This document shows positions 16,206 to 24,359 of a DNA stretch of 37,302 nucleotides, piece by piece. The stretch comes from an uncultured Aeromonadaceae bacterium (lineage in GTDB: Bacteria; Pseudomonadota; Gammaproteobacteria; Enterobacterales; Aeromonadaceae), in contig CAMFKP010000040.1 in assembly GCA_945957385.1 (NCBI GenBank), positions 1 to 37,302 on the forward strand. The letters are read 5' to 3'. The position numbers and the translations under genes are program-made. The notes under the pieces were generated by a model that saw nothing but the letters and a program-made list of their open reading frames with translations, was not told the DNA's origin and made no database searches. Position 1 is the first letter of the stretch. Each line of letters begins with the position of its first letter.

Positions 16206-17807
16206 ATGAATATTCGCCAGGACAGACGTAGCTATTACATTTTCCTGCTGTTGACGCTTAGCAGCAGTGTGCTGACGTTGCTGATTGGCATCAGCATGGC
16301 GTGGCTGAACCTGCAAAACACCATCGAAAGCCGCACCCGCGATTTTGACAAACTGCTGGTCATGCTCGACAGCCTGTATCTCACCCCGTTAGGCCACAGC
16401 AATCAGACAGCACTGCAGCTGATTGAAGAGCAGATGGATAAGCCCGCCATTGCCGGTGGCGCGCCGGCGCTGAATGCGGTGTGGAAGGCGGCCTACCGAT
16501 TGCGGGCCGAGCCGGCTTATCTGTTCTTTTTTAATCTGGCCAGCCAGCGGCTGGATACCTACCCCAGTTGGGTGCCGGCTGCCGGCTATGATCCGCGCCA
16601 GCGCCCTTGGTATCGGGCATTGGAGATGGCTGGGCCGAATAATCAGTTGATTGGGCCCTATCGCGAATATAACAGCGGCGAGTGGATGCTCAGTTACACA
16701 CGCAAGGTGCAGGATGATAGCGGCAAGCTGCTGGGCCTGCTGATGGCCGACATTCCGGTGCAACGGCTGCATGAGCGCTTGCTGCAGGGGATGTTGCCCA
16801 TTCCGGTTGCACTGCAGGTGTTGCACCATGATACCGGCGCCGTGATCACCCAGTTTCACCCCGAACTGGTGCCCGAGGCCGGGATGACCCCTGCCACCGA
16901 ACCCAGCTGGCATACGCTGTGGCATGGCTTGTCACGCCAGCACCTGAATGCCGACAGCAAATTGGATCTGCATGTTTACCTACCGCCGGCGATTTTTCGC
17001 GAGGCCGCACGCAACACGCTGCGGCTCGTGATCTTGCCGATGGTGCTGTTGTTTGCGCTGTCGTTACTCAGCCTGAGCGTGTTGATCCTGATTTTCCGTT
17101 CGGAGCAACGCCTGGTGGCGCGTTTACTTTCCGGCGAGCAGCCTGAATCACTGCATCAATGGTTATCGACCTGGTTCAGTCGTGATGTGCTGGCCCGCGC
17201 CCACCTGCTGCGCCATGAACAGCAGGCCAACCGCAAGGCGTTACTGACGGATCCGCTGACGGGGATCCAGAACCGGCGTGCATTTGATCTGGATATGGCC
17301 AACAGCCAGCAGCAAGCCACGCCGCTCACCTTGATGCTGATTGATGTCGACCATTTCAAGCAGGTAAATGACGCGCTGGGCCACCAGCAAGGTGACAAGG
17401 TGTTGATCGCGGTGGCCCGCCAATTGCGCCAAGCCATGCAGCCGGCGTTGAGTTACCGCATTGGCGGCGACGAGTTTGCGGTGTTGACTGCCGAACGCCG
17501 CGCCAGCGTGTTGCTGGAAGGTGTACAACGGTTGCAGCACGCATTGGCTCGGTTACAACCGCAGGCGGTCAGTGTGAGTGTGGGCATTGCCTGTGTCGAT
17601 GACAGCCGCGAGCCCGGGTTGTTCGAACTGGCGGATGCCAGTCTGTATCGCAGCAAGCAACACGGGCGCAATGGCTGGACGTTGCGCTCGGCGCACGGTG
17701 CCTGGTATGACAGCTGGCAAAGCGAGCCGTTTACCGCCGCCAGCGAAACTGACTCCACGCCTGCTGCTGGGCCAGCGGCTGATAAGTCCACGCCACCAGG
17801 CGACTGA
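16206..17807 (+). CDS. Membrane diguanylate cyclase with Cache-type sensor (533 aa)
   Basis: Makes c-di-GMP from GTP. TM1 is at about residues 11-35. A periplasmic Cache-like domain follows, with YDPRQRPWYRALEMAG and EWMLSYTRKV, the ligand-pocket style of dCache proteins. TM2 is at about 277-300, then a linker helix and the GGDEF domain (LTDPLTGIQNRRAFDLDM, LIDVDHFKQVNDALGHQQGD). The active site RIGGDEF is intact; there is no RxxD inhibitory site at the usual position. Start: GGAGG at 16196-16200 sits 5 nt before ATG 16206, so the in-frame GTG at 16200 is rejected. The Ala/Pro/Thr-rich C-terminal tail overlaps the 3' end of rlmF by 77 bp on opposite strands. It is divergent from the effector gene. 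Confidence 0.94.
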   Translation: MNIRQDRRSYYIFLLLTLSSSVLTLLIGISMAWLNLQNTIESRTRDFDKLLVMLDSLYLTPLGHSNQTALQLIEEQMDKPAIAGGAPALNAVWKAAYRLRAEPAYLFFFNLASQRLDTYPSWVPAAGYDPRQRPWYRALEMAGPNNQLIGPYREYNSGEWMLSYTRKVQDDSGKLLGLLMADIPVQRLHERLLQGMLPIPVALQVLHHDTGAVITQFHPELVPEAGMTPATEPSWHTLWHGLSRQHLNADSKLDLHVYLPPAIFREAARNTLRLVILPMVLLFALSLLSLSVLILIFRSEQRLVARLLSGEQPESLHQWLSTWFSRDVLARAHLLRHEQQANRKALLTDPLTGIQNRRAFDLDMANSQQQATPLTLMLIDVDHFKQVNDALGHQQGDKVLIAVARQLRQAMQPALSYRIGGDEFAVLTAERRASVLLEGVQRLQHALARLQPQAVSVSVGIACVDDSREPGLFELADASLYRSKQHGRNGWTLRSAHGAWYDSWQSEPFTAASETDSTPAAGPAADKSTPPGD

Positions 17808-18825
17808 TCTTCTGCCCCTGCGTCATCTCGATCACCCGCACATCCACGGCCTTAGCCGCCTGTAGCGCCTTGCGGATCGGGGCCACGTTCTCGCCTTTGG
17901 AGACCAGGGTGCTAAACCAGAACACCTGAGCAGCAAAGCGCTGGCTGTCGCGGATCATGCGGCGAATAAAGGCCAGCTCACCACCGTCACACCAGAGTTC
18001 ATTATTCCGGCCACCAAAGTTCAAACGGGCGCGATCCAGATTGGCTTGCTGCTGGTTACGTGGCTTTTGGCTGTTGAGGTTGCGCAACTTGCGGACCGAG
18101 CCGACCGCGGCGTCATCGGCCGAGGCATGGAATGGCGGGTTGCACAATGTGAGATCGATGATCTCGCCCGGCTGGATGATGTTGCCGAAGATCTGTTGGA
18201 CATCTGGTTGGCGCCGACACTGCAGCGCCGCAGCCAGCGACGGATTCGCCGCGCAGATCGCCGCCACGGACTGCAGGGCACCGGCATCAATATCGGCACC
18301 GATAAAGGACCAGCCATATGCGTGATGGCCGATGATCGGATAAATGGCATTGGCGCCGATACCAACATCCAGCACCGTGATCTCGGCCCCCGTGGGCACC
18401 TTGCCACGGTGGCAACTGGCCAGGAGATCTGCCAGTGAATGCACATAATCAGCCCGCCCCGGGATCGGAGGGCACAGGTAGCCGTCGGGAATGTCCCAGT
18501 TTTGGATCGCGTAATAGTGCGCCAGCAAGGCCTGATTAAGCGCCTTGACGGCGGCGGCATCCGCAAAGTCGATGGTGGCGCCCTTGGGCCCATTGAGCAC
18601 AAAGCGCTGTAGCGCCGGCGACGCCTGACACAGCAACGTGAAGTCATAGCGCCCCTGATGGGGGTTGCGTGGGTGCAGCTGTCCCTTGGCCACCACGGCA
18701 TGTTTATTCGCCGGGGCGGGTCGCACGCTCGCCCGGGTGTTACCGGCTTGTCCCTCTGCGGCCTGGTTGGTCTTGGCGACACGGGGTCGGGTATGGGTGG
18801 CAGGTTTGGCAGGCGTTCGACTCAT
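17731..18825 (-). CDS. rlmF: 23S rRNA (adenine-1618 N6)-methyltransferase RlmF (364 aa)
   Basis: SAM-dependent enzyme that methylates N6 of A1618 in 23S rRNA. Key motifs: FTLLCQASPALQRFVL near the start of the catalytic region, VLDVGIGANAIYPIIG (SAM motif I), the amino-methyltransferase motif NPPFHAS, and the C-terminal MTQGQKISRLVAWTY typical of RlmF. An Ala/Pro/basic-rich N-terminal extension of about 55 residues makes it longer than the E. coli protein (about 308 aa). ATG 18825 is the best start although no ribosome binding site is visible; a TTG at 18879 is a weaker alternative. The stop lies inside the diguanylate cyclase gene on the other strand. Confidence 0.93.
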   Translation of the reverse strand: MSRTPAKPATHTRPRVAKTNQAAEGQAGNTRASVRPAPANKHAVVAKGQLHPRNPHQGRYDFTLLCQASPALQRFVLNGPKGATIDFADAAAVKALNQALLAHYYAIQNWDIPDGYLCPPIPGRADYVHSLADLLASCHRGKVPTGAEITVLDVGIGANAIYPIIGHHAYGWSFIGADIDAGALQSVAAICAANPSLAAALQCRRQPDVQQIFGNIIQPGEIIDLTLCNPPFHASADDAAVGSVRKLRNLNSQKPRNQQQANLDRARLNFGGRNNELWCDGGELAFIRRMIRDSQRFAAQVFWFSTLVSKGENVAPIRKALQAAKAVDVRVIEMTQGQKISRLVAWTYQPLAQQQAWSQFRWRR

Positions 18826-18945
18826 GCAGGTGATCTCGTGATGGCAACCGGGCGCCGATCTTGGCCAGTTCGCCGCCAAAGCGCAAGCGGTCGATGGCGA
18901 TCACATCATGGATAAAAAAAGATCGCCCGAGTCCCTGGTTGGGGG

Positions 18946-18973
18946 TTTACAGCAGGTAACAAGTGGCTATCAT
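18946..18973 (+). promoter_or_regulatory. Sigma70 promoter of the arsR-lipid operon
   Basis: TTTACA (18946-18951), 16-bp spacer, TATCAT (18968-18973). Predicted transcription start is near 18980, giving a leader of about 26 nt before the regulator ATG at 19006. The -10 and start region overlap two inverted repeats, so repression by promoter occlusion is likely. Confidence 0.7.
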
Positions 18974-18993
18974 GTCGACATGTTTAAAAACAT
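18971..18993. promoter_or_regulatory. Overlapping palindromes, probable autoregulatory operator
   Basis: A perfect 12-bp palindrome CATGTCGACATG (18971-18982) overlaps ATGTTT-AA-AAACAT (18980-18993, perfect 6-bp arms). Both sit over the -10 and predicted start point, directly ahead of an ArsR-type regulator gene. ArsR/SmtB repressors commonly bind such AT-rich dyads in their own promoters. Binding is inferred. Confidence 0.55.
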
Positions 18994-19005
18994 CGAAATG
19001 TATAT

Positions 19006-19317
19006 ATGCACACCGATTACTCTCGTGCCATCCCCGAGGCCTGGCAGCAGATCGCCAAAGTGTTCAACGCATTGGGCGATGAACACCGCCAGCGCATTTT
19101 GCTGACCTTTGAACCTGGCGAGCGGCTGACCGCCGGACAGCTGGCCGACGTGTCGACGTTGTCGCGCCCTACCGTTTCCCACCATCTGAAGATCTTGCGT
19201 GAAGCCGGCGTGCTGGAGCACGAGCGGCATGGCAAGGAGATCTACTTCTGGATCAACAAGGCGTTCATGACGGATGCCCTGCAGTCGGTATTGACCTACC
19301 TGCAGGATGAAGTCTGA
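19006..19317 (+). CDS. ArsR-type winged-helix transcriptional regulator (103 aa)
   Basis: Small dimeric winged-helix regulator. The recognition helix region is LSRPTVSHHLKILREAGVLE, followed by the wing HGKEIYFWINK. The protein contains no cysteine and lacks the ELCVCDL metal box of metal-sensing ArsR proteins, so it probably senses something other than thiophilic metals, perhaps a lipid or redox cue, or acts as an apo-repressor. It is the first gene of a tight operon with aas 29 bp downstream and has a promoter with dyads over its -10. A clear ribosome binding site is not seen before ATG 19006. Control of the lipid genes downstream is inference from gene order. Confidence 0.92.
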   Translation: MHTDYSRAIPEAWQQIAKVFNALGDEHRQRILLTFEPGERLTAGQLADVSTLSRPTVSHHLKILREAGVLEHERHGKEIYFWINKAFMTDALQSVLTYLQDEV

Positions 19318-19346
19318 GCCCGCGCCAAGGAAGATAAGGAAAAACC

Positions 19347-21506
19347 ATGCGTATTCTGCTGATTGTGCTGTTGCGAACCCTGTTTCGCTTGCTGTTCCGC
19401 GTCGAAGTACGGGGTGACTGGAGTGCCCTGCGCCAACCGCGCGTACTGGTGGTGGCAAACCATGAATCCTTCCTCGATGGCATGCTGCTGGGACTGTTCA
19501 TGCCCTGCCGCCCGGTGTTCGTGGTTCACACCTGGGTGGCCGAACACTGGCTGTTCAAACCGCTGTTGTCATTGACCGACTATCTGGCGGTAGATCCGAC
19601 AAGCCCGATGGGCATGAAACAGGTGGTTCGCCTGGTGGAACAGGGCCGCCCCGTGGTGATCTTCCCCGAAGGGCGCCTGACCGTCACCGGCTCGCTGATG
19701 AAGATCTACAACGGCCCGGCCTTCGTGGCCGCCAAGACCGGAGCCAGTATCGTTCCGGTGCATCTGGATGGCCCGGGCCGCACCTTCTTCAGCCGTCTGC
19801 GTGGCCACCCGCAACGCCGCTGGTTGCCAAAAATGCGCCTGACCGTCATGCCCAGCGAGCAGATCCACATGCCGGACAGTGCCAGCAGCCATGAGCGCCG
19901 CGAGAAAGCCGGCGAAGCGTTGCGCCGCATCATGCAACACATGCTGTTTGCCTCACGGCCGCGCGGGACGCTGTTTGAAGCACTGGAGGGGGCCATCAGC
20001 CGTTGTGGCCGCCGCTATGGTTTGCTTGAAGACATGCGTCAGGTTGAGCTGAGCTATGGCGACATTCTTAAACAGACACTGGCGCTTGGCCGGCTCAGCA
20101 GCAAGCTGGCTGCGCCGGGCGAGCGGATTGGCCTGCTGCTGCCAAACTTGTCTGCCACGGTAGGATTGATGATTGGCTGTGGCGCCTTTGGTCGCGTGCC
20201 GGCGATGCTGAACTACACGGCCGGTCGACAAGGGATTGAATCCGCCTGTCAGGTGGCCGCAGTCCGCCAGATCATCACCTCCCGCGCCTTTATCGAGACC
20301 GCACGGCTGAGCGAGGTGGTCGCCGCATTGGGGCAATCGATCCAGATCCATTATCTGGAAGATCTGCCGGCCCTGATGACGGCCCAAGACAAACTATGGT
20401 TAATCAGCGCCCTGCTGATGCCCAGCTGGCTGCGCCAATGGCTGTGGCTGCCGGCACCCCAACCGGATGCTGACGCCGTGACACTCTTTACCTCCGGCTC
20501 CGAAGGTACGCCCAAGGGTGTGGTGCTGAGCCACCGCCAGTTGCTGGCTAATCTGGCCCAGGTACAAGCGGTGATCGACTTCTCCGCCGGCGACAAGTTC
20601 ATGAACGCGCTGCCCATCTTCCACGCTTTCGGTCTGACGGCCGGAACCCTGCTGCCGCTGATGACCGGCACCAGGCTGTTCCTTTATCCGTCCCCCCTGC
20701 ATTACAAAGTGATCCCCGAGGTGGTCTATGACCGCAACTGCTCGGTGCTGTTCGGCACCAGCACCTTCCTCGGCCAGTATGCCAAGTACGCTCATCCCTA
20801 CGATTTCTTCCGCATGCGCTATGTGATTGCCGGCGCCGAAAAACTGGCCAGCAGCGTACGTGAACAGTGGTTCGAGAAATTCGGGATCCGCATTCTGGAA
20901 GGTTATGGTGCCACCGAAACGGCCCCTGTGCTGGCGGTTAACACACCGATGGCGTATCGCACCGGCACCGTGGGGCAATTCCTGCCCGGGATCGAGTGGC
21001 GACTGGAAAGCGTCCCCGGTATCGAACAGGGCGGCATTTTGCATGTGCGTGGCCCGAATGTGATGCAGGGCTACCTGCGGGCGAGTGCCCCCGGGGTACT
21101 GGAGCCGACCGCCTCTGAGATGGGCGCTGGCTGGTATAACACCGGCGATATTGTCGAGGTCGACAGCGAAGGCTTTGTGCATATTCGCGGCCGCCTCAAG
21201 CGCTTTGCCAAGATAGCCGGCGAGATGATCTCGCTGGAAGTGGTCGAAAAACTGGCTACGCTCGCCTGTCCTGCCGGCCAGCACGCCGCCAGTTCACGTC
21301 CTGACGAGAGCAAGGGTGAGGCCCTGGTGCTGTTTAGTACCCAGGCCGTGACCACAGAACAGTTAACCCAGCTGGCGCGCGAGCAGGGCTTCCCGGCGCT
21401 GGCGGTACCGCGTGATCTGCGCGTCGTCGCCGAACTGCCGCTGCTGGGCACCGGTAAGACCGATTACGTTACCCTCAAGGCGCTGGCCGCCACCACCGGA
21501 GTTTGA
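19347..21506 (+). CDS. aas: Bifunctional acyltransferase / acyl-ACP synthetase, Aas-like (719 aa)
   Basis: Aas re-acylates lysophospholipids (2-acylglycerophosphoethanolamine) using acyl-ACP that it makes itself. The N-terminal PlsC-type domain has NHESFLD (HX4D motif) at about residues 37-43 and the FPEGRLTVTG motif at about 108-117. The C-terminal part is an AMP-forming synthetase: TLFTSGSEGTPKGVVLSH (P-loop-like A3 motif), ILEGYGATETAP, GWYNTGDIVEVD, HIRGRLKRFAKIAGEMISLE and the terminal catalytic-type Lys in GTGKTDYVTLK. Length matches Aas (about 719 aa). The start ATG 19347 has AAGGA 7 nt upstream. Adjacent lplT encodes the matching lysophospholipid flippase, as in enteric bacteria. Confidence 0.95.
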   Translation: MRILLIVLLRTLFRLLFRVEVRGDWSALRQPRVLVVANHESFLDGMLLGLFMPCRPVFVVHTWVAEHWLFKPLLSLTDYLAVDPTSPMGMKQVVRLVEQGRPVVIFPEGRLTVTGSLMKIYNGPAFVAAKTGASIVPVHLDGPGRTFFSRLRGHPQRRWLPKMRLTVMPSEQIHMPDSASSHERREKAGEALRRIMQHMLFASRPRGTLFEALEGAISRCGRRYGLLEDMRQVELSYGDILKQTLALGRLSSKLAAPGERIGLLLPNLSATVGLMIGCGAFGRVPAMLNYTAGRQGIESACQVAAVRQIITSRAFIETARLSEVVAALGQSIQIHYLEDLPALMTAQDKLWLISALLMPSWLRQWLWLPAPQPDADAVTLFTSGSEGTPKGVVLSHRQLLANLAQVQAVIDFSAGDKFMNALPIFHAFGLTAGTLLPLMTGTRLFLYPSPLHYKVIPEVVYDRNCSVLFGTSTFLGQYAKYAHPYDFFRMRYVIAGAEKLASSVREQWFEKFGIRILEGYGATETAPVLAVNTPMAYRTGTVGQFLPGIEWRLESVPGIEQGGILHVRGPNVMQGYLRASAPGVLEPTASEMGAGWYNTGDIVEVDSEGFVHIRGRLKRFAKIAGEMISLEVVEKLATLACPAGQHAASSRPDESKGEALVLFSTQAVTTEQLTQLAREQGFPALAVPRDLRVVAELPLLGTGKTDYVTLKALAATTGV

Positions 21507-21508
21507 AC

Positions 21509-22762
21509 ATGGAACATCACGCTCATTCGGTTACGGATCAACCCCTGCTGTCACGCGGCCTCGTGGCGGTGTTGATAGCCCAATTTCTCTCGGCGTTTGC
21601 GGATAATGCGATCCTGGTTGGCGCCCTGAAGCTGGTGATGTCGCTGGCGACCGAGAAAGGGATGGATGCGGTGCTACAGGGCAGTTTTGTGCTGCCCTAT
21701 ATCCTGCTGGCCCCTTTCGTGGGCTTGTTGGCCGATGCGCTGCCCAAGGGGCGCGTCATGTGGTTGGCCAACAGCATCAAACTGCTCTCCGGCATCGGCA
21801 TGCTAGCCGTAGCGCTGTATGGCAGTCAGCAAGCCCTGACACTGGTGATCGCGGCCTATGTACTCACCGGCATTGGCGCTGCCATCTACTCGCCCGCCAA
21901 ATACGGCATCCTGACCCAGCTGTGCGGTTCAGCCCATCTGGTCAAGGCGAACGGCATGATGGAGGGCTCGACCATAGTGGCGATTCTGCTGGGATTTGTC
22001 TGCGGTGGTCTGCTGGCGGATGTCTCGCTGCTCGGCCTGCTGGCACTGGTAACCGCCTGCTATGCCTTGGCTGTGGGCCTTTCGTTGCTGATCCCGCGTC
22101 TGCCGATAGTGCATGCCTTCGCCGGTGCCGCGGTGCCGGCAATGGTGGGCGACTTCGCTCGGGCGGTGGGCACCCTGCTGCGTGATCGCAAGGCGCGCAC
22201 CTCATTGCTTGGCACCAGCCTGTTTTGGGGCTCGGGCTCGACACTGCGCCTGGTCCTGTTCGCCTGGGTCCCCTTTACCCTCGGCTTGACCGATACCAGC
22301 GCAGCCACAAACCTCGGTGGGGTGGTCTCGGTCGGCATCATTGTCGGCGCTGGTCTAGCAGGCGCACTGATTCGACTGGAGCATGCCCCACGAGCACTGT
22401 GGGCCGGCCTGCTGATCGGGGCGCCGCTGCTGTTCATGGGGTTGACCACCCAGCTGTGGCAAGCCGGCGCCCTGTTGGTGGGGCTGGGGGCAGCCGCGGG
22501 CTTCTTCGTCGTTCCGCTCAATGCCCTGCTGCAAGATCGCGGTCAGGCGTCTGTCGGCGCCGGACACGCCATTGCCGTGCAGAACTTCTGTGAGAACCTG
22601 CTGATTGCGGCATTTGTCGGCGTGCATTATGTCGCCAGCCAATTCCTGGATCCGGCACAAGAGGTGTTCGCATTTGGCGTGCTGTTAATGGCCATCATGG
22701 GCTTGCTGTTTGTCAGTTACCGCCTGGGCCGCCGGCACGATACCGCGGCCGCGACAGCGTAA
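21509..22762 (+). CDS. lplT: Lysophospholipid transporter LplT (417 aa)
   Basis: Major-facilitator-type inner-membrane protein that flips lysophospholipids to the cytoplasmic leaflet for Aas. LplT-like features: IAQFLSAFADNAILVGALK near the N-terminus, LLAPFVGLLADALPKGRVM, the YSPAKYGILTQL stretch, and LVKANGMMEGSTIVAILLG. About 12 hydrophobic segments follow. The start is ATG 21509, with GGAG seven bases upstream and 2 bp after the aas stop; the in-frame TTG at 21503 overlaps the stop and is less likely. The pairing with aas is conserved in Enterobacterales and supports the assignment. Confidence 0.94.
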   Translation: MEHHAHSVTDQPLLSRGLVAVLIAQFLSAFADNAILVGALKLVMSLATEKGMDAVLQGSFVLPYILLAPFVGLLADALPKGRVMWLANSIKLLSGIGMLAVALYGSQQALTLVIAAYVLTGIGAAIYSPAKYGILTQLCGSAHLVKANGMMEGSTIVAILLGFVCGGLLADVSLLGLLALVTACYALAVGLSLLIPRLPIVHAFAGAAVPAMVGDFARAVGTLLRDRKARTSLLGTSLFWGSGSTLRLVLFAWVPFTLGLTDTSAATNLGGVVSVGIIVGAGLAGALIRLEHAPRALWAGLLIGAPLLFMGLTTQLWQAGALLVGLGAAAGFFVVPLNALLQDRGQASVGAGHAIAVQNFCENLLIAAFVGVHYVASQFLDPAQEVFAFGVLLMAIMGLLFVSYRLGRRHDTAAATA

Positions 22763-22773
22763 GGAGCGGCTCC

Positions 22774-23400
22774 ATGCCAAGCGTTTACCAACTCAAACCC
22801 CGTTTTCTGGCGCTGCTGCGCCCAGTTAGCCGCCACCTGGCACAACGTGGCATCACGGCTAACCAGATCACGATACTCGCCTGCGGCTTGTCATTGGGAT
22901 ATGGCGCCCTGTTGGCGCTGGCGGCTAACACTGTGCTGGGCCGCTATCTGTGGCTTGGGCTGCCGTTGTGGTTATTTATCCGCATGGCACTCAACGCCAT
23001 TGATGGACAATTGGCGCGAGAGTTCAACCAGAAGAGCCGGCTTGGCGGTCTGCTCAATGAGATGGGCGATGTACTAGCGGATGCGGCACTGTTCGCTCCA
23101 TTGGCCCTGGTCAGCGGCATCTGGCCTTGGGCGGTGGCACTGTTCATCTGGCTGGCGCTGTTGACCGAATATGCCGGCGTCTGTGGCCTGTTGATTGGTG
23201 GTGGTCGCCGCTATGAAGGGCCAATGGGCAAAAGCGATCGCGCAACCCTGATCGGGGGGCTGGGCTTGTGGCTGGGCGCCGATTGGCCCATCGCCAGCCC
23301 CCTGCCTTGGCTGAGCCTGATCTTGTTGCTGGCGACCGCTGCCATGGGACTCACCTGTTACAATCGGCTGCGCGCGGCGCTGGCCGTCGACCCATCCTGA
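22774..23400 (+). CDS. ynbA: CDP-alcohol phosphatidyltransferase, YnbA-like (208 aa)
   Basis: Integral membrane enzyme of the CDP-alcohol phosphotransferase family, which swaps CMP on CDP-diacylglycerol for an alcohol headgroup. The motif reads DGQLAR, eight residues, G, then GLLNEMGD and VLAD. Compared with the consensus DGx2ARx8Gx3Dx3D, the first of the two later Asp is Asn. From memory E. coli YnbA has the same arrangement (LNETGDVISD), so it marks the subfamily rather than damage. Other matches are LFIRMALNAIDG and GPMGKSDRA. Start ATG 22774 follows AAGGAG by 7 nt and lies 11 bp after the lplT stop. The alcohol acceptor is unknown; PgsA or PssA function should not be assumed. Confidence 0.9.
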   Translation: MPSVYQLKPRFLALLRPVSRHLAQRGITANQITILACGLSLGYGALLALAANTVLGRYLWLGLPLWLFIRMALNAIDGQLAREFNQKSRLGGLLNEMGDVLADAALFAPLALVSGIWPWAVALFIWLALLTEYAGVCGLLIGGGRRYEGPMGKSDRATLIGGLGLWLGADWPIASPLPWLSLILLLATAAMGLTCYNRLRAALAVDPS

Positions 23401-23421
23401 ACCTCGACAAGGAGCCTGAGC

Positions 23422-24348
23422 ATGGATCCGCTTTATCACGGTATTACGTTGGTGTTATCCATCCTGGCGGCAGGTTATGCGATTACCCGCTGGAAAGTCC
23501 CTGCCAGCCACCCGGCACGCAAAGAGATACTGGTGCGGATCCGTACCTGGTGCTGGATCATCGCGTTTTTCCTGCCGGTACTGCTGTTCCCACAGCCCCT
23601 GCCCTCGATGTTGCTGGCCATCGTCAGCTTCATGGCCTTTAAGGAGTTCATCTCGCTGACGCCGAACCGGCAACAGGATCGCTGGGCATTCCTGTGGGCT
23701 TACCTGGCGATCCCGCTGCAATATTTTTGGGTCACCCAGGCCTGGTACGGCATGTTTATCATCTTTATCCCGGTCTATCTGTTCTTGTTACTGCCGACTC
23801 GGCTCGTGCTGTCCGGCCACCCCAAGGGTTTTTTGAATGCAACCTCGACGCTGCACTGGGGGTTAGTGACCACCGTTTTTTCGCTGAGCCACATGGCCTA
23901 TCTGTTGGTATTGCCCGATCTGGAAATACATGGCCGGGTGATCAGCGGTGCCAGCTTGTTGTTCCTGTTGGTCTTCCTGACCCAGATGAATGACGTGGCG
24001 CAATTTGTCTGGGGTAAAACCCTGGGTAAACGCAAGATCCTGCCGCTGGTCAGCCCGAACAAGACCTGGGAAGGGTTCGTCGGTGGCGCTGCAACAACCG
24101 TGCTGGTCGCCACGCTGCTGGGGCCGCTGTTTACACCACTGGATTGGCCCCATGCCCTGCTGGTGGGTCTGGAAATCGGTCTGTTCGGCTTCATCGGAGA
24201 TGTGGTGATGTCGGCTATCAAACGCGATATTGGTGTCAAGGATACCGGCACCCTGCTACCCGGCCACGGTGGCATTCTCGATCGGCTGGATTCACTCACC
24301 TTCACCGCGCCGCTCTACTTCCACACCCTCTATTACTTCTACTACTGA
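23422..24348 (+). CDS. ynbB: Phosphatidate cytidylyltransferase, CdsA/YnbB-like (308 aa)
   Basis: Membrane enzyme that makes CDP-diacylglycerol from phosphatidic acid and CTP. The CdsA signature is clear at the C-terminus: SAIKRDIGVKDTGTLLPGHG followed by GILDRLDS. Upstream are NDVAQFVWGKTLGKRKILP and SPNKTWEGFVGG, also typical. About eight hydrophobic segments. The sequence resembles E. coli YnbB (from memory) more than the essential CdsA, and it follows a YnbA-like gene as in E. coli ynbAB, so this is probably an accessory, dedicated enzyme. Start ATG 23422 has AAGGAG 7 nt upstream; the gap to ynbA is 21 bp. Confidence 0.92.
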   Translation: MDPLYHGITLVLSILAAGYAITRWKVPASHPARKEILVRIRTWCWIIAFFLPVLLFPQPLPSMLLAIVSFMAFKEFISLTPNRQQDRWAFLWAYLAIPLQYFWVTQAWYGMFIIFIPVYLFLLLPTRLVLSGHPKGFLNATSTLHWGLVTTVFSLSHMAYLLVLPDLEIHGRVISGASLLFLLVFLTQMNDVAQFVWGKTLGKRKILPLVSPNKTWEGFVGGAATTVLVATLLGPLFTPLDWPHALLVGLEIGLFGFIGDVVMSAIKRDIGVKDTGTLLPGHGGILDRLDSLTFTAPLYFHTLYYFYY

Positions 24349-24359
24349 GGGAAGCAAGG

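Noticed and set aside
18826..18937. Minus-strand coding-like frame upstream of rlmF (IHDVIAIDRLRFGGELAK)
   Set aside because: Bounded by stops, runs into rlmF in another frame, has no good start and I recognise no family; could be a remnant but support is too thin.
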